Below, one piece after another: positions 50,875 to 55,510 of a stretch of DNA of 55,510 bases (within the stretch, counting starts at the first letter, position 1; the number at the start of each line of letters is the position of its first letter). A program made the position numbers and the translations under genes. This stretch comes from Deltaproteobacteria bacterium (GTDB taxonomy: Bacteria; Desulfobacterota; Binatia; UBA9968). The stretch is taken from positions 1 to 55,510 of the forward strand of contig JACQUW010000049.1 in NCBI GenBank assembly GCA_016210115.1, given 5' to 3'. Below the pieces are notes generated by a model. The model was not told the origin of the DNA and searched no databases. It worked only from the letters and a program-made list of their open reading frames with translations.

Positions 50875-51633
50875 GTACTGCTTCAGGATTTGCCATATCT
50901 CTTCCACGACGTCCAGATAATTTTTGTCGCGCCTGATTTCTTCCGGATTCTTTCCAGTGCGGTCGATGTTCGGCTGAATGAATCTCGATATCGTTCCGGG
51001 CCGCGGCGAAAGAAGAATGATCTGATCCGACAGATAGGCCGCCTCTTCGATGCTGTGCGTCACAAAAATCACAGTCTTTTTCTTCTCTCTTAGCAGGTCG
51101 AGCAATTCTTCCTGGAACTTCCGCCGGGTCTGCTCGTCCACCGAAGAGAACGGCTCATCCATCAGAATGATGTCGGAATCGACTGCCAGGGCTCGCGCGA
51201 GCCCGACCCGCTGGCGCATACCCCCGGAGAGCTGGTGCGGGTAACTCGACTCGAAGCCGAAAAGCCCGGCTTCGGCGATATGCTTGCGCGCGATCTCATT
51301 TCGCTCAGCCTTCGGAACCCCGCGCAGCTCCAGGCCGAAGGCCACATTTCTCAGCACGTTCGCCCAGGGAAGCAGCGCGAAATCCTGAAAGACGAATGCG
51401 CGCTCCGGCCCCGGTCCGTCCACCTTCTTTCCTTTCACCCAGACCTCGCCCCGGCTCGGAAAGATTAAACCGGCAATGATTTTCAGAAGCGTCGTTTTGC
51501 CACACCCGCTCGGGCCCAAGAGCGTGCTGAGCCGGCCGCGAGGGATGACCAGGTTGATCCCCTTGAGCGCTTCGACACCGCCGTCGTACGTTTTGGAGAT
51601 TTCTCTCGCCTCCACTATCACATCAGCCGCCAT
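50869..51633 (-). CDS. ABC transporter ATPase (SsuB/TauB-like)
   Basis: 254 residues. Walker A GPSGCGKTT (40-48), Q-loop VFQDFALLPW, signature LSGGMRQR (135-142), Walker B DIILMDEPFS and switch His in VFVTHSIEEAAYLSDQIILL. These are the nitrate/sulfonate/taurine ATPase hallmarks. It powers the two permeases on either side. The ATG is 2 bases after the upstream permease stop. The last codons lie in a REP-like palindrome that supplies the stop. Confidence 0.95.
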   Translation of the reverse strand: MAADVIVEAREISKTYDGGVEALKGINLVIPRGRLSTLLGPSGCGKTTLLKIIAGLIFPSRGEVWVKGKKVDGPGPERAFVFQDFALLPWANVLRNVAFGLELRGVPKAERNEIARKHIAEAGLFGFESSYPHQLSGGMRQRVGLARALAVDSDIILMDEPFSSVDEQTRRKFQEELLDLLREKKKTVIFVTHSIEEAAYLSDQIILLSPRPGTISRFIQPNIDRTGKNPEEIRRDKNYLDVVEEIWQILKQYV

Positions 51634-51635
51634 CC

Positions 51636-52388
51636 TCAGGATCCTCGAATTTCAGGCGGAAAAATTTTCTGCTCGAGCCGTTCGAGGCCATGAATCGCGA
51701 GCGCCGCGATGATAATAATCGAGGCGATCGCCGCGAACATCTCGGGATAATCGGCCACCGAGCTGTGATAGGTGATGAGATCCCCGATTCCCGTCGGCGT
51801 GATCAGAAGCTCGGCGATGACAATGCCGATGAAACCCATTGCCAGGCCGAGCCTCAGCCCGGCAAAGATCAGCGCGCCCGCGTGGGGGAGGATTATCTTG
51901 ATCACCTCCTGCTGTCGTGTTCCGAGAAAAGCACGACACATTTGGATAAGCGAGGGATTGGTGTTGCGGATTCCTTTGTACGAGTTCATCACGATGACAG
52001 GCGCAGCCAGGAAGACGACCGCGAGCACTTTCGAGGTAAGCCCGATTCCGTAAATGTAGGTGATCAGCGGGATCATTGCAGCCATCGGCGCCGCCTGCAA
52101 AATGATGAAAACCGGCAGGCTGAACCACTCGATGGCGCGTGAGAGCCCCATCCCGATTCCGAAGCCGATTCCCGCAAGCCCGCAGAGAACGATCCCCAGG
52201 ACCAGCGGTTGAAGAGTTGAGAGGTAGGCTTTCAGAAGGCTTCCGTCCGCCGCCATGCGCAGCAGCGCCAGAAGAGTCTTACTGAAAGGCGGGAAGGCGA
52301 GACTTACCGGCCAGCGGCCCGCAAGCTCCCATAACCCAAAAAAGAGCGCGAAAGAGAGCAGCTGCCAGACGAGGTGTCGCTTCGCCAT
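51636..52388 (-). CDS. ABC transporter permease (SsuC/TauC-like)
   Basis: 250 residues, about six membrane segments. LAFPPFSKTLLALLRMAADG opens it. AAPMAAMIPLITYIYGIGLT and the ATPase-contact loop PSLIQMCRAFLGTRQQEVIK, then IILPHAGALIFAGLRLGLAM, fit BPD_transp_1. It pairs with the permease at 50014 (same length), so the importer is a heterodimer in the membrane. The gene lies between the binding protein (81 bases upstream) and the ATPase (2 bases downstream). Confidence 0.92.
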   Translation of the reverse strand: MAKRHLVWQLLSFALFFGLWELAGRWPVSLAFPPFSKTLLALLRMAADGSLLKAYLSTLQPLVLGIVLCGLAGIGFGIGMGLSRAIEWFSLPVFIILQAAPMAAMIPLITYIYGIGLTSKVLAVVFLAAPVIVMNSYKGIRNTNPSLIQMCRAFLGTRQQEVIKIILPHAGALIFAGLRLGLAMGFIGIVIAELLITPTGIGDLITYHSSVADYPEMFAAIASIIIIAALAIHGLERLEQKIFPPEIRGS

Positions 52389-52469
52389 CGGTGCTTTACC
52401 CTGATCCCCGAAAGTTTCCGCTTCCGCCAGGAGAGTAGAACGAACCCACCCACTCGAAGCATCGTTCGC

Positions 52470-53459
52470 CTACTTTACATTCGCGAGCGCCGCCTTGAGC
52501 GGGGCAAGATACCAGAAGTCTTCGACCTTCAGGTTTTCGCCCTTAAGCGCTCCGGAGAGGCGAAAGAACTCCAGGTCGTTTTTTGCCGCTTGCTCGCCGC
52601 CGCCGTCGTTAGGAAAAACCCCGTTCTTTACCGCTTCCTGGAAAAAAGGGAGGATCTCATTTTCCATTTTGGCGGGCAGCTCTTTCAACAAACCCCGCTT
52701 TTTTCGTTGCTCCACAACCCAACCGGGGTTCGCGTTTATCGCTCGCGCTACCTTGGTCAGCTCTTCGATAAAGATTCGGACAGCAGTCTGGTTTTTGTCC
52801 AGGAATTCCCTGGCGGCGAAAAGCGCCTCGTCGCTCGCTTTTACATTGCCCAGTGGCAGAATGATGAATTTGTCCGGCGCATCCTTCATAACCAGGTTCT
52901 TGTTAGGCGCATCCAGAATCGTCGCCTTGATATTGCCTTTCAGTAGGGCGAGCGCGCGCACCTGAGACCCCGGGACGTAACTGATGCTTTTGTACTTGAT
53001 GCCATGCTCCTTCGCCGCGAGGTTCATGATCGCCTCGGTTCCCGAGCCCCGACCTTGCACCGCAATCTCCTGCCCGTCCAGGTCTTTCCACCCTTTGTAA
53101 AACTCTTTGTTAACCACCGGAAAAAATTGGAGCGCGTTGAGTTGATAAAAGAAACGGATCGGGACCTGTATTTTCTGAAGAGCCGCGTAAGGGGTTCCCT
53201 GACCAACATCGACCTGGCCGTTGATCACGGCCTGGGTCGCGACCTCCTCGCTTTTAAATGCTGTGACCTCCACGTCCACCCCGCGTGCCTTTGCCTGTTC
53301 CACGGCGATCAGGAGCGGCAGCTCATCGATTGAGATGACGTCTCCCAAGGCATACCTGATCTTCGTTCGGCCTTGCGCCGAAACATCGCTTGAAATCAGC
53401 CAGGTGAGCGTTAGCAGAAAAATAACCGCCGTCAGCAAAATTCTGCGTAAGGTAAGCAT
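52470..53459 (-). CDS. NMT1/SsuA-type substrate-binding protein of the complete importer
   Basis: 329 residues, signal peptide ILLTAVIFLLTLTWLISSDV, ribosome site GGAGAGG. TKIRYALGDVISIDELPLLI and KARGVDVEVTAFKSEEVATQ begin the NMT1-like fold; DGQEIAVQGRGSGTEAIMNL and LALLKGNIKATILDAPNKNL complete lobe 2. It is the only binding protein in the window with its own permeases and ATPase. Ligand unknown. It is transcribed from a recognisable promoter 40-65 bases upstream. Confidence 0.93.
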   Translation of the reverse strand: MLTLRRILLTAVIFLLTLTWLISSDVSAQGRTKIRYALGDVISIDELPLLIAVEQAKARGVDVEVTAFKSEEVATQAVINGQVDVGQGTPYAALQKIQVPIRFFYQLNALQFFPVVNKEFYKGWKDLDGQEIAVQGRGSGTEAIMNLAAKEHGIKYKSISYVPGSQVRALALLKGNIKATILDAPNKNLVMKDAPDKFIILPLGNVKASDEALFAAREFLDKNQTAVRIFIEELTKVARAINANPGWVVEQRKKRGLLKELPAKMENEILPFFQEAVKNGVFPNDGGGEQAAKNDLEFFRLSGALKGENLKVEDFWYLAPLKAALANVK

Positions 53460-53497
53460 GGGCCTCTCCTTTCAGTCTCCGTCGAGTATCGCGCTTG

Positions 53498-53525
53498 AGT
53501 ATGGCAAATCAAAACAGAGTGTCAA
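53498..53525 (-). promoter_or_regulatory. Probable promoter of the ABC importer operon
   Basis: TTGACA (53525-53520), 16 bases, CATACT (53503-53498), minus strand. The expected transcription start near 53491 leaves a leader of about 32 bases with a ribosome site before the ATG at 53459. Confidence 0.55.
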
Positions 53526-53551
53526 GATCTAAACCGCAAGCGATTGGCCTC

Positions 53552-54169
53552 TCAGCTCCCGTCAAGATGGCTGGTGTCACCCCAGGTTTGCAGCATCCAT
53601 TCTCCGTCGCCATAGGTGAAAATGTTCAGACTGCTGTTGGGGAATCCGAACCGCCGGGGAGCTTCAAGCGGAATGAAAAGCGCGTGTCTGAAAAGACCAT
53701 TGAGAACGCCGCCGTGGGTTACCACCACTATGCATTGACCGGAATGGTTTTTGGCGAGCTGATCGAGAAACGAGATGTTTCGCTCGACCTGCTGGCGCAG
53801 GCTCTCGCCTCCCGGAACGATGTAATCCGGATCTCTTAATCGGTGGCGCTCGTATTCCTCCGGATAAGCGGTTCTTATTTCTTCATCTGTGAGAGCCTGA
53901 AAGATACCGAGGTTTCGCTCTCTCAGCCTGGCATCAGCCACGACGGAATGGCCGGTCGCATCCGATATGATTCGAGCAGTCTGGTACGCTCTGCCAAGAT
54001 CGCTGCTATAAAGCGCGCTGAAGCGTCGATGCTTCAGGCGAGCGGCAAGAAGGTGAGCCTGGCGCTCGCCCTGGGGAGTCAGGGGGCTATCAAAATGGCC
54101 TTGCCATCTTTTCTCGATGTTCCAGGTCGTTTGGCCATGACGAACAACGATAAGGTCGGTTCGGTTCAT
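53552..54169 (-). CDS. Histidine phosphatase family protein (phosphoglycerate mutase/CobC-like)
   Basis: 205 residues from the ATG at 54169; a TTG at 54178 lies in a repeat. LIVVRHGQTTWNIEKRWQGH has the R-H-G catalytic His, LYSSDLGRAYQTARIISDAT the second Arg, DARLRERNLGIFQALTDEEI the catalytic Glu region, and VVVTHGGVLNGLF the second His. This set matches CobC and GpmB-like phosphatases acting on small phosphoesters. The heptamer array ends 5 bases before the ATG, so no ordinary ribosome site is present. Confidence 0.93.
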   Translation of the reverse strand: MNRTDLIVVRHGQTTWNIEKRWQGHFDSPLTPQGERQAHLLAARLKHRRFSALYSSDLGRAYQTARIISDATGHSVVADARLRERNLGIFQALTDEEIRTAYPEEYERHRLRDPDYIVPGGESLRQQVERNISFLDQLAKNHSGQCIVVVTHGGVLNGLFRHALFIPLEAPRRFGFPNSSLNIFTYGDGEWMLQTWGDTSHLDGS

Positions 54170-54173
54170 ACCG

Positions 54174-54380
54174 GTCAATAGTCAACTGTCAATGGTCAAT
54201 AGTGGCTAATCGTCAATTGTGAATGGTCAATAGTGGTTAATGGTTAATGCGTCAATGGTGAATAGCAGGTCGTCAACAGTAAATCGTCCAATCGTCGATA
54301 GTGGAAGTTTTGCCATTGACTAATGACATTTGACTATTGACTAAGGAGCTAGCATTGACTAATGACTCTTGACTATTGAC
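54174..54380. repeat. Second inverted array of degenerate heptamers
   Basis: From 54174 a run of GTCAATR-like units (GTCAATA, GTCAACT, GTCAATG, GTCAATA, GTCAATT, GTGAATG, with some 8-10-base variants) to about 54308; then CATTGAC, TAATGAC, ATTTGAC, TATTGAC, a gap, CATTGAC, TAATGAC, TCTTGAC, TATTGAC at 54314-54380. It fills the whole space between two genes and its last base is in the stop codon of the TAXI gene. Confidence 0.88.
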
Positions 54381-55501
54381 TATAACAATCCGTGCTCTCG
54401 ATAATATCGTTCGGCTCCGGGGTGGAGGGGAATGTCCAGCGGCCCCTCCTCCGTGCTCCGGCAAAGAGAAGACATGGAAGGAGTTTGAGCAGAATCGTAT
54501 GGAATTGTCTCGTGGAGACGGTCCAGAACCGCCACGATGTGATATGCAAGCTCCTCCGGGAGGCTGGCATGCGTCACGATAGGCCATCCGCTAAAATCGA
54601 CGACCTCAGTCGATTCCGGAATATCGCCCAGGAGCCGGCCTCCCGCGAGGCGCGCGCGCCGGAAGCCGTAACGCTCCAGCCTGGCCAGCGCTTTCCCGGA
54701 GAACGGCAGAAACACCATTCCGTTATCCAGCGCCAGCTGTCCCCAGGAATCCATACCTTCATCGATCACCGCGTTGATCTCACCCGATATGATTCCTTCT
54801 CGCCGCCTGGGATTGCTCGGCCTGACGACCGGTTCTAGGGTGCCGCCCCATTCAATAAAGGACTCCAGGCTTAGGCCATGCGCTTTAAGAAAAGCGCCTA
54901 TGGCAAAGTCGACGCAATCGTTGGTGGCCACCGAAACACGCAGCTTCGGACGTTTTCCTTTGAGATCTTCCATCGATCGCACACCGACATTTCCGGCCAC
55001 AGCCATAACGAGACGGTCCCAGGAAGGAAACACCGCCAGCGCTCGCAAGGGATAGGAGATGCGGAACGGTCCCTTTCCCAGGTAAGCCATGCTGGTAATG
55101 ACCGAAGGATTGATCCAGCCGACGTCGAGCTTCCCTGATCCCACGAGCCGCGCTCCCTTGAGCCCGCTGCACCACGCCGGGCTCACCGCAAAACTAAACG
55201 GATAAGGAGGTCCGGCTTGCGCTGAGCCCCCAGGTAATTCGACCTTCAGCCGCACAGCGCTCGTCATCAGAGTCGGCACGGTCTCGTACAACCCGGCAAG
55301 AATTCGGGTCGCAATGCCCGCCCGCATCAGGCTGGCGCTCATGGGTTTAACGCTGCGATCATCGTACACGGCGGAAGCTTCCTCTCTTTCCTCGATGCTA
55401 TATCCGAAGCAAAAAAACGTCGAAACTAGACCTAAAATAAGCGAGCTTAAAGTTGATCGATAATTTTCATGCGAGCACAAGGCCCACCGCGAAGCTGCCA
55501 T
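54380..55501 (-). CDS. TRAP-TAXI family solute-binding protein
   Basis: 373 residues from the ATG at 55501, near the window edge, so an upstream start cannot be ruled out. A hydrophobic stretch (LSSLILGLVSTFFCFGYS) is signal-like. The TAXI domain is recognised by MRAGIATRILAGLYETVPTL, LDVGWINPSVITSMAYLGKG, MEDLKGKRPKLRVS, DFAIGAFLKAHGLSLESFIE and INAVIDEGMDSWGQLALDNG. The usual N-terminal TAXI phrase (T-x-G-G-x-G-G-x-Y) is not present. The protein binds a small solute for a TRAP importer, but no membrane components are in the window. Stop overlaps a heptamer array. Confidence 0.85.
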   Translation of the reverse strand: MAASRWALCSHENYRSTLSSLILGLVSTFFCFGYSIEEREEASAVYDDRSVKPMSASLMRAGIATRILAGLYETVPTLMTSAVRLKVELPGGSAQAGPPYPFSFAVSPAWCSGLKGARLVGSGKLDVGWINPSVITSMAYLGKGPFRISYPLRALAVFPSWDRLVMAVAGNVGVRSMEDLKGKRPKLRVSVATNDCVDFAIGAFLKAHGLSLESFIEWGGTLEPVVRPSNPRRREGIISGEINAVIDEGMDSWGQLALDNGMVFLPFSGKALARLERYGFRRARLAGGRLLGDIPESTEVVDFSGWPIVTHASLPEELAYHIVAVLDRLHETIPYDSAQTPSMSSLCRSTEEGPLDIPLHPGAERYYREHGLL

Positions 55502-55510
55502 GCCCCGCAA

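Noticed and set aside
1..55510. tRNA, rRNA, riboswitches and clear intrinsic terminators
   Set aside because: Scanned by eye on both strands. No tRNA-like cloverleaf, rRNA stretch or familiar riboswitch core was recognised, and hairpins found lacked a following T-run.

Overview
The window looks like a contig from an uncultured environmental bacterium with moderately high GC (about 55 percent by eye). No rRNA, tRNA, phage structural genes or classical insertion sequence was found. The many solute-binding proteins lacking permeases, together with a CaiB-type CoA-transferase, an HMG-CoA-lyase-like enzyme, a UbiD-type decarboxylase, amidohydrolase-2, arylmalonate-decarboxylase-like proteins and a molybdenum hydroxylase, resemble gene content I associate with Binatota, Rokubacteria or Tectomicrobia-like soil and sediment lineages. 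That placement is inference only; no marker gene is present.

Layout. 1-3121: a molybdenum hydroxylase large subunit (cut by the window edge) divergent from an Old Yellow Enzyme-type oxidoreductase and a small gamma-glutamylcyclotransferase-like protein. 3118-13890: a single minus-strand operon, probably an antiviral defence system: DUF499/BrxC-like ATPase, PglZ-domain protein, ribbon-helix-helix antitoxin, PIN toxin, DUF1156-type Zn-ribbon DNA methyltransferase, SNF2/HepA helicase, and a PD-(D/E)XK nuclease carrying half of an FRG domain. Several junctions are 4-base ATGA overlaps. A strong sigma70-like promoter sits so close to the first ATG that the mRNA should be leaderless. Two genes are broken. 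The methyltransferase has a frameshift in an A5 run and lacks its DPPY half. The nuclease has a TAA exactly where the catalytic Glu codon of the V-E-x-K-G-T motif should be.

14167-37644: orphan ABC substrate-binding proteins, a VapBC module with a clear promoter/operator palindrome, a large SBBP-repeat surface protein, a UbiD decarboxylase, transporters, two maleate-isomerase/AMDase-like proteins flanking a binding protein, a 2-hydroxyacid dehydrogenase, an amidohydrolase, an exported YqgE/AlgH-like protein beside an exported FKBP, an RNase Z-like MBL protein and an ornithine-cyclodeaminase-like protein. 37881-47719 (mostly minus strand): an EamA exporter, a REP-associated tyrosine transposase (RAYT), a nitroreductase, two more orphan binding proteins, HMG-CoA-lyase-like and CoA-transferase genes, a rhomboid protease, a RAYT remnant and a polysaccharide deacetylase. 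47972-55510: a DUF2207-like membrane protein, the only complete ABC importer (binding protein, two permeases, ATPase), a histidine phosphatase and a TRAP-TAXI binding protein.

Three families of small non-coding repeats run through the window. The first is GTAGGG...CCCTAC palindromes (REP-like), one a perfect palindrome inside the RAYT gene and another supplying the stop codon of an ABC ATPase gene. The second is CCCTC...GAGGG hairpins. The third is two arrays of degenerate heptamers (GTCAATR facing YATTGAC) that would fold into long hairpins. These arrays and the damaged defence operon are the most unusual content here.
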